From JBJXGE01 sp046154185 (GTDB taxonomy: Bacteria; Planctomycetota; UBA8108; UBA1146; JAJFFE01), in the NCBI GenBank assembly GCA_046154185.1, contig JBJXGE010000058.1, positions 1-64,000 on the forward strand: 64,000 nt of DNA, in the 5' to 3' direction. Below are positions 1-10,100 of the stretch, piece after piece. Both the position numbers and the translations under genes were made by a program. Below the pieces are notes generated by a model that saw nothing but the letters and a program-made list of their open reading frames with translations, ran no database searches and was not told where the DNA came from. The stretch's first letter is position 1. Each line of letters starts with the position of its first letter.

Positions 1-67
1 TGCGACTTGCATGCCTAATCCACGCCGCTAGCGTTCGTTCTGAGCCAGGATCAAACTCTTCAGTTAT
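1..67 (-). rRNA. rrs: 16S ribosomal RNA, 5' end only
   Basis: The complement begins with AAGAGTTTGATCCTGGCTCA, the universal 5' end of bacterial 16S rRNA, so the gene is on the minus strand and runs off the left edge. The next stretch reads GGATTAGGCATGCAAGTCG where most bacteria have CCTAACACATGCAAGTCG; the TTAGGCATGC form is typical of Planctomycetes. Only about 67 nt are present, so linkage to 23S cannot be judged. The exact 5' end is estimated from the usual distance upstream of the AGAGTTTGATC sequence. Confidence 0.95.
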
Positions 68-266
68 GTTTCTTCGCCCTAAACAAACCCAGGGCTTGTC
101 AGCACTTGCGCGCTCACCACCCCACGCCTGTTCAAGGCTCTACTTACTGAATGCTTGCCTTGCTCTGCGCCGCTCGAGCTTGCGCCCAAGCAGCAAGCAA
201 TTCTCGACCCAAGCTTTCGCTCAGACCGATTCATCGATTGAAACTCACTTGCGTTCTCTAGACTCG

Positions 267-283
267 CAAATTGTCAAAGAGCT
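267..283 (-). promoter_or_regulatory. rRNA leader boxA antitermination element
   Basis: The minus strand reads AGCTCTTTGACAATTTG, close to the E. coli rrn boxA core TGCTCTTTAACAATT that recruits Nus factors. It lies between the predicted rrn promoter and the 16S start, where a boxA is expected. The rest of the leader (68-360) holds no credible gene. Confidence 0.7.
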
Positions 284-334
284 GCAGCGGTTCGTGCGAC
301 CGCTTCGCCTGACAGGCTCCTGGCAGGAACGGGG

Positions 335-364
335 AAGTTACGCGAAGGGTCGACTATCTGTCAA
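335..364 (-). promoter_or_regulatory. Probable sigma-70 promoter of the 16S rRNA gene
   Basis: On the minus strand a perfect -35 box TTGACA (364-359) is followed after 18 nt by TAACTT (340-335) as the -10 box. Transcription would begin near 328, upstream of boxA. The -35 box overlaps the lgt stop codon (363-361), so lgt and the rRNA gene are packed end to end. Confidence 0.6.
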
Positions 365-1203
365 GAGGCCGAATAGACATTTGGCGGTTCGGCACTCGTC
401 TTTTGGTAGCGCGCCACGCAACGGATTGCGAGAAGTGCGCCGAAGCCGATCGCCCCCAGCGAAATAATCTGAGAAACCGTCCACCCGCCCGACGTGACGT
501 GGTGATCGCCGCGCAAGGTCTCGATCCAATAACGCAGGCCACCATACAAGATGAAAAAACCACTAGCGACGAGTCCGGGAATCGAGGTCTTGCGCTGAAC
601 GAGCATGAGCACTACCGCCAACACCAAACACGCGACGCTCTCGTAGATCTGCGTTGGATGGACTGGCACGTCAATCCGCTGGAGATGGTGCGCCATATCC
701 GCGCCAGCGGCGCTCGTCTCGGGAAAACGGACCGCGAACCACGCATTCGGCGCGCACTCCTTACCCCAACAACAACCGTTAAGAAAGCAGCCGATGCGCC
801 CAAGGCTGATGCCGACCGCCAACGATGGCGCCAGCGCATCCAGATAATCTGTAATCGAGAAAGTCGAACGTCGAAGCAGCAGAAACAAAGACAGCACGCC
901 GGCAATGACGCCGCCGTACAGTACGAGGCCGCCATTCCAAACTGCGAAAACCGCGAGAAACGACTCATCCTTGAAGTCCCGGTCATAAAACTGCACGTAG
1001 TAGAAAATCCGCGCTCCCGCGAGCCCGATCATGACGGACCAGATGGCGATGTCGATCGCGCGCGCCGAATCCCAGCCACGTCGCCGCGCCTCGCGCCCAA
1101 GAAAAAACGCGCCCAGGAGGGTTCCGAGCGCCACCATGAGTCCAAACGCTGGCAGCGGCCAGCCGTTTTCGCCGATCGGGATGCGCCATAGTTCGGGGTG
1201 CAT
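361..1203 (-). CDS. lgt: Prolipoprotein diacylglyceryl transferase
   Basis: Integral membrane enzyme that moves the diacylglyceryl group of phosphatidylglycerol onto the lipobox cysteine of prelipoproteins, the first step of lipoprotein maturation. The 280-residue product has several hydrophobic segments, the Lgt signature GRIGCFLNGCCWG (GRIGNFINGELWG in E. coli) and the downstream HPTQIYES motif. The reading frame extends upstream to 1392, but the ATG at 1203 preceded by GAGAGG gives a family-sized protein starting MHPELWRIP. Several putative lipoproteins in this window would be its substrates. It is transcribed divergently from dxr; its stop codon overlaps the -35 box of the 16S promoter. 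Confidence 0.95.
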   Translation of the reverse strand: MHPELWRIPIGENGWPLPAFGLMVALGTLLGAFFLGREARRRGWDSARAIDIAIWSVMIGLAGARIFYYVQFYDRDFKDESFLAVFAVWNGGLVLYGGVIAGVLSLFLLLRRSTFSITDYLDALAPSLAVGISLGRIGCFLNGCCWGKECAPNAWFAVRFPETSAAGADMAHHLQRIDVPVHPTQIYESVACLVLAVVLMLVQRKTSIPGLVASGFFILYGGLRYWIETLRGDHHVTSGGWTVSQIISLGAIGFGALLAIRCVARYQKTSAEPPNVYSAS

Positions 1204-1386
1204 TTCGCCTCTCGCTTTTGCGTGGCGCGCAATTCCGCTGAAAAAAGGCGCGTGCAGCAGGCAAGGCACCTTGCGCCGACGCACGTCCCGTTGCGCAGCT
1301 CGAGTCCGTGACGCAAACTCTAACCGCGTTGCGATCAAACTCAAGCGTCGGAACGGTTGAGTGAAACGCCTGTAGCGGAGTGAAGA

Positions 1387-2532
1387 GTGCAACGCAAACG
1401 AATATTCCTCCTCGGCAGCAGCGGCTCAATCGGCAAGCAAACCCTGCAGGTAGTCCGCGAGAATCCGGATCTCTTCGAGATCGTTGGACTGGCGGTGAGA
1501 CGAGATGTATCGACGCTGCGGGAGCAAGCTGCAGAGCATCGACCGGCCGCGATTTGCGTGTCGGACGCAGCCGCCGCGCATGGACTCTCCACTTCCTTGA
1601 ATTGCCGAAGCTACGTGGGCGAGCCGGCGTTGCTGGAAGCGATTGAACGACACGAGTCCGATGTCGTAGTCAATGCGATTACTGGCGCTGCCGGACTCCG
1701 CGCGAATGTGGTGGCGTTGAGAACCGGCCGCCGACTCTGTATCGCGAATAAAGAATCGCTCGTCATGGCGGGCAAGCTGCTCCTGCGGCTCGCGGGCGGC
1801 GACCGATCTCGAATCTTGCCGATCGATTCCGAACACAGCGGTGTCTACCAGTGTCTGTTAGCCGGAAAAGTATCGGAAGTACGGCGCATCGTATTGACTG
1901 CATCTGGCGGGCCTTTTCGTGGATGCGACAAAGCGACACTAGAAATGGCATCGGTGACCGCGGCTCTCAAGCACCCCACTTGGCGGATGGGGCCGAAAAT
2001 CAGCGTCGATTCGGCAACGTTGATGAACAAGGCGCTCGAAATCATCGAAGCCGCAGTGCTCTTCGATCTCGCGCCCGACCAGATTGACGTGCTCGTGCAT
2101 CCGCGTTCGATCGTGCATGCGTTTGTTGAGTTCCACGACGGGTCGGTTCTCGCGCATCTTGGCCCGACTGACATGCGACTCCAGATCCAGTACGCTCTCA
2201 CGTATCCAGATCGCTGGCCGCGAAAACAACCGACTCTTGATCTCGCGCAACTTCGCGAACTCAAGTTTGAAGCTCTCGACGAAGAGATTTTTCCGTCACT
2301 GCGGCTCGCGCGACGCGCATGCACCATCGGTGAAACTGCAACCACCGTCTTGAACGCTGCCAATGAGAAAGCCGTAGAGCTTTTCCTAGCCGAGCGCATT
2401 ACACTCCCGCGGATTTTTGAACTCGTGGATCAGGCACTTGCTGTGCATCAGCCGTGTCCTGTGGAGTCCATCGAGCAAGTGTTGTCGATCGATCTGAAGA
2501 CCAGAAATTTGGTAGCACAATGGGTTTCTTAG
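1387..2532 (+). CDS. dxr: 1-deoxy-D-xylulose 5-phosphate reductoisomerase
   Basis: Catalyses the NADPH-dependent conversion of DXP to 2-C-methyl-D-erythritol 4-phosphate, the committed step of the non-mevalonate isoprenoid pathway, in the cytoplasm. The 381-residue length is normal. Motifs seen are the N-terminal nucleotide-binding GSSGSIG, the metal/substrate motif PIDSEHSGVYQ, ASGGPF and KISVDSATLMNKALE. The start is GTG at 1387, with a GGAG ribosome site 8 nt upstream. It overlaps the rseP-like gene by 13 nt, the same dxr-rseP order found in many bacteria, and a UbiA-type prenyltransferase that would use isoprenoid substrates follows. Confidence 0.96.
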   Translation: MQRKRIFLLGSSGSIGKQTLQVVRENPDLFEIVGLAVRRDVSTLREQAAEHRPAAICVSDAAAAHGLSTSLNCRSYVGEPALLEAIERHESDVVVNAITGAAGLRANVVALRTGRRLCIANKESLVMAGKLLLRLAGGDRSRILPIDSEHSGVYQCLLAGKVSEVRRIVLTASGGPFRGCDKATLEMASVTAALKHPTWRMGPKISVDSATLMNKALEIIEAAVLFDLAPDQIDVLVHPRSIVHAFVEFHDGSVLAHLGPTDMRLQIQYALTYPDRWPRKQPTLDLAQLRELKFEALDEEIFPSLRLARRACTIGETATTVLNAANEKAVELFLAERITLPRIFELVDQALAVHQPCPVESIEQVLSIDLKTRNLVAQWVS

Positions 2533-4454
2533 AGCAGCTCATCGGTCTGACCACGTTCTTCTACGCGCTGCTCGCTCTTGGATTCTTGATTTTCGTGCAT
2601 GAGCTCGGGCATTTTCTCGCCGCCAAACGCGTCGGGGTCCGTGTCGAGACGTTCGCGATCGGATTTCAACCGACACTTTTTGGTTTTCGCATGCGATTCG
2701 TTGCGTTCACGCGCGGCGATACTGAGTACGTGATCGGAATGTTGCCTTTTGGCGGCTACGTGAAAATGGCGGGCGAAGAACCCGGGGATCCTCGAGTCGG
2801 GTCGAGTGACGAATTTTCCGCCAAGAAGCCGGGCGAGCGAGCACTCGTGTTGGTCGCCGGTTCAGTCGTCAACATTGTCTTCGGTTTTCTATTTTTCATA
2901 GTCGCCTACGCGATCGGAGTGCCGACGGAGTCGACTCAAGTCGGCGCAGTCGAGTTCGAAAGCGCCGCGTGGGATGCGGGATTAAGACCCGGTGATCGAA
3001 TCACGGCGATCGACGGCGACCCAGTCGATAGTTTTATGGAAATTATCATCAGCTCTGCGCTCGGTAGCGTCGATCGGGCACGCAAGTACTCGGTTTCGCG
3101 CCCGGAAGTCCCCGACTTCAGCGTGTCGATCGCGCCCAGACTGAACAAAGAGCAAGGGATGCCGACGCTTGGACTTTCTCGCGCTCAAAAGCTAAAGGTC
3201 AGCGAGGTGGTGCCAAACTCTCCGGCGGCCCGCGCGGGATTAGAGGTAGGAGACTTGATCGAGTCCATGACGTTTCGTCATGGCGAGCAAAGCTGGACAG
3301 TTTTTCCCGACTTGTGTGACTCGATCAAGCACCGGCTCCTCATCGACTTTCGGGACCGCTACGGCGCTGGAACCATCGAGATGGGCGTTTCGAACGGGGA
3401 AATCCGACGATCGCTCACATTAATGGTGGAGAAGGCGCCAGCGGACGCGAAGGACGTCGCGCCCCGCCGGACGGGCGTCGCGCCGCGTCGCCGAGTCATT
3501 GTCGGTGTACAGGCCGGATCGCCCGCGGCGGCTGTATTTGAGCGCGGAGCGGAAATCACCGCGCTCAATGGGACGTCGATCGAGATGTTCGATTTTTGGA
3601 CCGTGCTTGAGCGCGCGAGTGGGAACGCACGCGTGACGTACGCAACAGCCTCGGGGGCTGGTGGCGAACTCGCACGAGACGATCTACTCCACTGGCTCGC
3701 CGCCGGCACTATACGAGTTGATGGTGAACTTCCGGCCGAAGACGATTCGAAAGTCATCGACGGTCCCCGAGAATCCTCTGTTCCTATGATTGTTGGCTTC
3801 GTCGCGAATGGTAGCCCTGCCCAAATTGCGGGAGTACTACCCGGCGACCGAATTCGAAAAGTAAACGGCGAGGAGATCAAGAATTTCGCTGACTACGCGG
3901 CCGCCGTGAAGCGACCGGGTCGAGCCGCTCCGGATGAAAAGCCACTCAGCATCGAAATCGACCGCGGCGGCGATTCCGTGACGGTGAGCCTAATGCCGAC
4001 CCAGATAGACGGCTTTCTTGGTTTCGCAGTTTCCGACGATACGTACATCAAGCAAGCCGGAATCCTCGGCGCGTGCGCGCTCGGCAGTCGCGAGACCGTG
4101 CTCATGGTGAAGCGCGTTTTTCTTACGCTCCGATCGTTGTTCGTGCGGAGCGTAAGCGCCAAGAATCTGTCCGGTCCGATCGGAATTGTCATGGCGACGA
4201 AGACAACCGTCGGAATGGGGCTCGCGCGCGCGTTGTTTTTTCTCGGGCTCATCAGTGTCAATCTGGGAGTTTTCAATTTGCTCCCGTTCCCGATATTGGA
4301 TGGCGGCCACCTCGCATTTCTCCTCATCGAGAAGATTCGCGGCGCGCCAGTGAATGAGCGCGTGATGCATTACGTACACCTCGTCGCGTTGCTGCTGTTG
4401 TTGACGCTCGCGGTCTACGTCACGTTTCACGATATCGTGCGTTGGTTTTTCTAG
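2520..4454 (+). CDS. rseP: RseP-like site-2 zinc metalloprotease with four PDZ-like modules
   Basis: Intramembrane protease of the S2P family, which releases anti-sigma factors or signal-peptide remnants by cleaving within the membrane. The zinc motif HELGH lies at residues 27-31 in the first membrane segment, and the second metal motif is LDG at about 593-595 inside FNLLPFPILDGG. The start chosen is ATG 2520 (MGFLEQL), which gives 644 residues against about 450 for E. coli RseP. The extra length is explained by four PDZ-like segments, with AGLRPGDRI near 150, AGLEVGDLI near 240, a degenerate one near 340 and AGVLPGDRI near 440. Overlap with dxr implies coupled translation. A natural substrate candidate is the anti-sigma factor at 14879-15508. 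Confidence 0.93.
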   Translation: MGFLEQLIGLTTFFYALLALGFLIFVHELGHFLAAKRVGVRVETFAIGFQPTLFGFRMRFVAFTRGDTEYVIGMLPFGGYVKMAGEEPGDPRVGSSDEFSAKKPGERALVLVAGSVVNIVFGFLFFIVAYAIGVPTESTQVGAVEFESAAWDAGLRPGDRITAIDGDPVDSFMEIIISSALGSVDRARKYSVSRPEVPDFSVSIAPRLNKEQGMPTLGLSRAQKLKVSEVVPNSPAARAGLEVGDLIESMTFRHGEQSWTVFPDLCDSIKHRLLIDFRDRYGAGTIEMGVSNGEIRRSLTLMVEKAPADAKDVAPRRTGVAPRRRVIVGVQAGSPAAAVFERGAEITALNGTSIEMFDFWTVLERASGNARVTYATASGAGGELARDDLLHWLAAGTIRVDGELPAEDDSKVIDGPRESSVPMIVGFVANGSPAQIAGVLPGDRIRKVNGEEIKNFADYAAAVKRPGRAAPDEKPLSIEIDRGGDSVTVSLMPTQIDGFLGFAVSDDTYIKQAGILGACALGSRETVLMVKRVFLTLRSLFVRSVSAKNLSGPIGIVMATKTTVGMGLARALFFLGLISVNLGVFNLLPFPILDGGHLAFLLIEKIRGAPVNERVMHYVHLVALLLLLTLAVYVTFHDIVRWFF

Positions 4455-4528
4455 TCGCGGATTTGCGCTGACCCACGTTGTCGCGCTGTGCGCTGCCTCC
4501 GAGCGAAAATTCAAACCAGGATTCTGAC

Positions 4529-5407
4529 ATGATGGTCTGGCTTCGGCTCACGCGCGCGCGGCTCGTCGCGACAGCCTGGTCGAATACGCTGCTCGGAGCT
4601 GCCCTCGCGGCACACATCCGTGGCGAAAGAGTCCAACCGCGAGAATTTTCCGCGGCGCTTATCTCGGCAACCGCGCTGTATTTGATGGGAATGGCACTCA
4701 ATGACTATATGGATCGAGGCCGCGATCGAACCGTTCACCCGGACCGGCCTTTGCCGAGTGGTTTGATTACGCTGCGGGCAGCGCGAGTGCTGCTGCTTCT
4801 GCTCCTGATCTCATCGATCCTTGCTTCGGCTTTCGCGGGCTGGAGCACTCTGGTCGCCACACTCGGTGTGACGCTGCTCATTGTCTCGTATGACTGCGTT
4901 ACGAAGCAGCTCGGCATCATCGGCGCAGTGTCGATGGGTCTCGTGCGATTCGCGTTGGTCCTCATAGGCGCGACGACCGCAACTGGACACGCATTCGGCG
5001 CGAAAGACGTGTGTCTGGCGGCGGGAGTGGTCGGCCTGTACGTCGCGCTTCTGACTCATTTCTCCCAAGAGGAGGAGCGATCTGATCGCAAGATTCTCGT
5101 ACGACGATGCGGTCGAATCCTCGGATTCGCTTGCGCAGCAATACTGGTGAGTTTCGCGAGCGCGCGAGTTCTATCCGCAATAGCGTTTATCGGGCTGTTG
5201 ATGTGGACCTGGCACGCTATAGCGCCGCTTCGCAGTGAGCCGCCAGCACCGCAACGAGCCACGCTGCGACTCCTACTCGGATTGTTCATCCTTGATGCCG
5301 CACTGCTGCTTTTCTACGATCAAATTTGGCCAGCGGTCGTTTGCCTTTCCCTCGGAGCGATAACAACTCTGCCGTTTTACTTTCCAGTATGGAGTCGTCG
5401 CAAATGA
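4529..5407 (+). CDS. UbiA-family prenyltransferase
   Basis: Membrane enzyme expected to attach a polyprenyl chain to an aromatic or other acceptor. The 292-residue product is strongly hydrophobic and carries the first Asp-rich motif NDYMDRGRDR (residue 58 onward), followed by RPLPSG, and the second-motif region YDCVTKQLG, both typical of UbiA enzymes that bind Mg-prenyl diphosphate. The start is ATG 4529 behind AGGA. It overlaps purD by ATGA. The acceptor (quinone ring, heme, chlorin-like or lipid) cannot be told from sequence; the gene resembles the shorter UbiA-like paralogues found in many genomes (such as EboC) as much as ubiA or menA. Confidence 0.82.
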   Translation: MMVWLRLTRARLVATAWSNTLLGAALAAHIRGERVQPREFSAALISATALYLMGMALNDYMDRGRDRTVHPDRPLPSGLITLRAARVLLLLLLISSILASAFAGWSTLVATLGVTLLIVSYDCVTKQLGIIGAVSMGLVRFALVLIGATTATGHAFGAKDVCLAAGVVGLYVALLTHFSQEEERSDRKILVRRCGRILGFACAAILVSFASARVLSAIAFIGLLMWTWHAIAPLRSEPPAPQRATLRLLLGLFILDAALLLFYDQIWPAVVCLSLGAITTLPFYFPVWSRRK

Positions 5408-6675
5408 AAGTGCTCGTCGTTGGGTCAGGCGGCCGCGAACACGCGCTCGCGTGGCGGCTCGCACGATCGCCGAGGGTCAAGACCATCCTGTCCTGTCCCG
5501 GTAACGCCGGACTGGAATCGCTCGGCGAGAGTTGGCGCGACCTCAAGCCGGCGATAGATCAATCCGCGTTACTGGAACGAATCCGCCGTGAACGAGTCGA
5601 TCTCGTGATCGTGGGCCCTGAGGAGCCGTTGGTGTTAGGACTGGCCGATCGTTTGCGCGAAGCCGGCGTCAAGGTCTTTGGCCCTGGACGCTCAGCGAGC
5701 CAGCTCGAAGGATCGAAGATCTTCGCCAAGCACTTCATGTCTCGCCACGCGATTCCGACTGCGAGCTTCGAAGTAGTAAACGACCGGACTGAACTGGCCA
5801 CTGCGATCGGACGCATTCCAGGTGTACCCGTCGTGAAAGCCGATGGGCTAGCGGCCGGCAAGGGGGTCACCGTCGCGCAAAGCCGAATTGAAGCCGAGCA
5901 GGTTGCCAGTCGCATGCTGGACGGTTCAGCATTCGGAGACGCTGGACGCAAGATTCTTCTCGAGGAGAGGATGCGGGGTGTCGAAGTGACACTGCTCGTG
6001 CTCGTCAGCGGACGGCAATACCGAATCCTCGAATCGGCGCAAGACTACAAATCGTTGCTCGACGGCGGAGCCGGACCCAATACGGGCGGAATGGGCGCCG
6101 TGAGTCCGACCGACCTGATCAACGACACTTTACTCGCGCGGATTCAGCGCGAGATCATCGAACCCACTTTAGGTGGACTCGCTGCGGAGGGGATCAGTTA
6201 CCGCGGAATACTGTATTTTGGTCTCATGTTGACCAGTGCAGGTCCGATGGTGCTTGAGTACAACGTGCGGTTCGGCGACCCGGAGACGCAAGCTCTGATC
6301 GTTCGCCTGAATTCCGATCTCGTCGAAATGATTGAACGCGTCGAAAGCGCCAACCTATCGAACTACGAGATAGCTTGGAAACCGAGCTGCTCGGCGTGCG
6401 TCGTGCTGGCCGCGCCAGGTTATCCAGGGAGTTACCCGGTGGGACTCGCGATGACCGGCCCGCTTATTAGTCCGCTCGACGACGACGTCCAAGTGTTCCA
6501 TTCCGGCACGCGACGCGAGAATGGCGCGTACTTCACCAATGGGGGTCGCGTACTTGGCATCACGGCTGTTGGCTCCACCATCTCGGAGGCGCGAGAGAAA
6601 GCGTATTCGCGCGCGGCCGAAATAAATTTCAACAACAAACAATTTCGCACCGACATCGGAATCCGATCTCGCTGA
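5404..6675 (+). CDS. purD: Phosphoribosylamine-glycine ligase (GARS)
   Basis: ATP-grasp enzyme that joins 5-phosphoribosylamine and glycine to give glycinamide ribonucleotide in de novo purine synthesis. At 423 residues it matches the family. Motifs include the N-terminal VLVVGSGGREHALAW, KADGLAAGKGV, the ATP-grasp GPNTGGMGA and the metal-binding EYNVRFGDPETQ. The start is ATG 5404, overlapping the stop of the prenyltransferase gene as ATGA, so it is translationally coupled to it. No other pur gene is in the window. Confidence 0.97.
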   Translation: MKVLVVGSGGREHALAWRLARSPRVKTILSCPGNAGLESLGESWRDLKPAIDQSALLERIRRERVDLVIVGPEEPLVLGLADRLREAGVKVFGPGRSASQLEGSKIFAKHFMSRHAIPTASFEVVNDRTELATAIGRIPGVPVVKADGLAAGKGVTVAQSRIEAEQVASRMLDGSAFGDAGRKILLEERMRGVEVTLLVLVSGRQYRILESAQDYKSLLDGGAGPNTGGMGAVSPTDLINDTLLARIQREIIEPTLGGLAAEGISYRGILYFGLMLTSAGPMVLEYNVRFGDPETQALIVRLNSDLVEMIERVESANLSNYEIAWKPSCSACVVLAAPGYPGSYPVGLAMTGPLISPLDDDVQVFHSGTRRENGAYFTNGGRVLGITAVGSTISEAREKAYSRAAEINFNNKQFRTDIGIRSR

Positions 6676-7123
6676 CTCGCTGAGAGAATGAGATTCGCGA
6701 TTTACTGGTAGACGCTACGTTCGATCAAAAGTCGACTTGAGCATTTCTTCGCTCTCGATTCGATCGCGCCGATCTACGAAGTGCCGAAAGAGTCCCTTGA
6801 TATCGTGCACAAAATCACTGAGACCTTCAAATCGATAACAACGGCTGAATTCTTGATCGAGGATCTCGTGGAGTTCACCATTCCGAACCGGCCGGTCGTT
6901 ACTGCCGGACGAAGCATCATTGTCCCGCCTCGGGAACTGCGCTTTCATTTGGCCTCTCATGGTCACTCGACGAGCGAGACAGCGACACGCGTCGCCATGC
7001 GGTTTCGGATACTAACGCGCTGCGCGAGATTCTGTCAATCTGCGCCGACGCGAACTCGTGTCCAGCTATCCGCGAACTTTTGGCGCGCGTAAGTTTTCCA
7101 AAGCGCCGCGAGTGGCGAGTGAG
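6676..7123. other. Intergenic region between purD and the GspK-like gene
   Basis: These 448 nt separate the convergent purD and GspK-like genes. Both strands are open for about 80-100 codons, and neither reading is clearly real; the minus-strand one is listed separately at low confidence. I see no hairpin with a T-tract and no RNA family I recognise. Confidence 0.4.
6715..6960 (-). CDS. Possible small protein of unknown function
   Basis: An 81-residue frame on the same strand as the GspK-like gene and downstream of it. The predicted product is charged and helix-prone, with segments such as GELHEILDQEFSRCYRFEG and DIKGLFRHFVDRRDRIESEE, and has no signal peptide or membrane segment. No convincing Shine-Dalgarno sequence precedes the ATG at 6960. 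An overlapping plus-strand frame (6781-7092) is nearly as plausible, so this may not be a gene. Confidence 0.25.
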   Translation of the reverse strand: MRGQMKAQFPRRDNDASSGSNDRPVRNGELHEILDQEFSRCYRFEGLSDFVHDIKGLFRHFVDRRDRIESEEMLKSTFDRT

Positions 7124-10100
7124 CTACTCGAGCGTCTCGGATACCAGCACCTGCGCTGACGGCAAGTAATACGTTAGAGTTACGTCGTCAAGAACCGGGC
7201 TGGCCACGACCTTTGCGCCATCTTTGTCGATGCCGCGCGCGCCGGTCATCTGAAGTTGGTAGATGACTTCGCCGGTACGACCCAGAGTGCTTCCACCTGA
7301 GGAGGCATACAGCCAGCGACCGGCGAGCTGATCCACTTGACTATCGCCTCCCGCCTCGCGCAATTCGACTGTGCTCCCATTGCCACCGACGTTGGTGGCG
7401 CTCATTCGGATTCCACCGCTCTGCGCTCGCCAATTCACGCCTTGTCCGCGATACAGCTGAGGCGGATAGACGGACCAAGCCAAAGACCGCAGGCGAATGC
7501 GCTCGATTCCATCAGGAAATGGCACGGTGAATCGGTTCGCGAACTTGCCGGGTCGGTCAGTGAAATACCCAGTACCGGACGGCCCGAAAGGTGAACTCCA
7601 CGTTCCAGTGAAGCTAATGAACTCATCGATCGTTGCGTTCGCGAGAATCCGTTTGATCGAGGGTGCAGTCTCGACGAGTTCTTCCGTCAAATTGGTACCA
7701 AACTTGAAAATACCCTCACCGGCCACGGCTTGATCCCGATAGAACGCGCCCACGAATACGCCGTCCTGTGGCTCTTCGACGTTCACCGTGCAATACATCA
7801 TCTCGCCCAGCGGGTGCACAACGATGTCGTGTTCTTCATCGTCAAGTCGCACTTTGATCGGTTGGCTCGGCGACTGATCATTAAACTGAACTACAAGGTG
7901 GTGCCACTCATGAGCCTTCCAGTTTTCTCGCACCAAATCGACGACGACGTCCACTCGTGCCCAGATTTTTTGCGGGTCGAGCACGATATCGCCGCCGCCT
8001 TCTGCCGCCTCGGCGGGATCAACATAAGGCAGCGCTTTGTCGGTAATTCCCTTCTGAAACGCCCGGTGATAATAGAGTCTCGTGATTCGCAGTTGCCCGC
8101 TTGTGTTCTTGTAAATAAAGAACTGCGTGCCCTCCGAGTCGTTTGGGCTCGGCCCGACCCGCGTAATAACTTGAGTCGAGGCGAGCAGCCCGGAGAAAAC
8201 CGGATCCCGCGGATCGAACTCGAACTTGACCCAAAACGCTACGCCGCCTTGGTAGTACGCAAGATTGCCGACGTCATTGCGTCCGGTGGCGCCCATCGGA
8301 CCAGGGTCGCCCGGATTATTGCGATAGGTCGAGGCAGGAAAACGATACATTGGCGCCCCGCGCGCGGTCGACCGAAAAATGCCGGAGTGGAGGCCGTCGG
8401 GGAAAACATCGGTTCCATTATTCGCAGTCCCGACCTTCGGGTCGCGCAGAATTTCATCCTCGACGTTGCTGTCGTTCAAACCCCAATTCAGCACCGAGTA
8501 GCGCAAATCAAAATTACCTTTGGCCCGCGAGTAATTTAGATCGAGGACCTTCGTCAATTCCTTATTCAGTTCCTGCGAACCACTGCCGCGCGTCAACATT
8601 CGCGCGAGCTGCGATCGCGACTGCTCGTCGCGATAACGAAATCCGTGCGCCGCAAGAATGCTCTGCTGCGCATCGTAGGTGGCACGGCGCGCTGCAACGT
8701 CGGCGCCTTCAAGAAGCGCGTCGGCGTACCCGCTCAACTCTACCCGACCGTCTTGCCGCGACCCGAAAAAGTAATTCTCGTGGAGAAGATCGATCGGATC
8801 AGGATACGTAGTCACGTACTGGCGATCGGATGCGCTTGTTCTCCCCGCGTTAGAAGAAAACGGCGTTTCAAAGTCGTCCTGCGTCGTGTGTCGAAGCGTG
8901 TCCCAAATTTTCACAACGGTGTAGCGCTTGACCTCCGCGTAGGTTTCACCCGGCTCGTTCTCATTGCGATCGACGACCAAGTCCGCCAGGGTCGTGATCT
9001 CGAAGATCCCGTTCGCATCGAAACAAAACTCCGTGGTGTGCCCGGGACGTGGAGTCGTGACGTCATCGTTCTCGAACTTGATCAAATTCGATTTATCGAC
9101 CGGCATGTAGGCGGTCGCGTTCGGATTGAACCTATTGATTCTGGCATTCGGATTGAAGTTCGCAGATAAGACGCTTCGCATCATCTCGTAGTACCACGCG
9201 AACTTCGTCGAGTAAGCCATTCCTCGGTTGCGACGCTCCGTTGCCTCTGTCGAGTTGTGCCCGCGACGCCAGAGTTCGCCAGCGATGCTCGAGCCGTCTT
9301 CGACTATTTGATTGCGATACCTCGCAATGCGGACGTTGAGGGGGTTGACCACTTGTACCGACGATGGGGGCGGGAAGAGATCCTCCGGAAGCTGATTGAT
9401 GAAATCCTCGAAGCCGACCGCAGCCCCGCCTTCCGCACCGCTTCGCCAGGTCGTGAACGCACTCGTCTTGCGCTGCTTAATGATCTCAAGCGCGATGTTC
9501 TTCGCTTGATCCAACGAGAGCGGTCGCGAATACACCCAGACCGGAATCTGCTGCAGCACCAATTCCTCGGGTTCATTCGGCAAATTGCCAGCCCCCGGGT
9601 CGATCGCACCGCGATTGTCCTCTTCGATCTTTTGCCGCGTCACGTCAACGTACGGGTATGCTCGGCGACCACCCAACCCCATCAAACACGCCGTCAAAAC
9701 TGGCTTCGACGCGGTATTCACGTTGATCGGAGATCGCGGCTCGGGGATCAACCCGCCGCTTTCAGTGATCTTAGTCTTGAGTTCGTTCTCAGTTGCCGCT
9801 GGTCGACCCTCGAAGAGTTGGTCGTACTTGCTCAGTCCGTCCTTCCCACGTCCGGTCGTTTGATCGGTCCAAGAGTGCGCCGTCACGAAATCGGCGACCA
9901 AGTAATAGTTCACCTCGCCGATGATGTTCTTGAGCTGTGTCTTTGATTGAAACCGTCCGCCGATCTTCTTTCGGTAGCGCAAAATATCGATGCCGCGCAC
10001 CGCACCAAGCGTTTGTTTCGGCCCCTTGAAGAACGGATTTGTGCCGTAGTCCGGATCACTGGCCAGCGCGATACCGAGGTTATCAAGCATGTCCGCGAGC

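Noticed and set aside
6781..7092. A plus-strand frame in the purD/GspK-like gap, with natural-looking N-terminal half
   Set aside because: It starts at GTG with no ribosome site, and the last third is Arg/Thr-rich like a shadow frame; it conflicts with the minus-strand alternative, so neither is confident.
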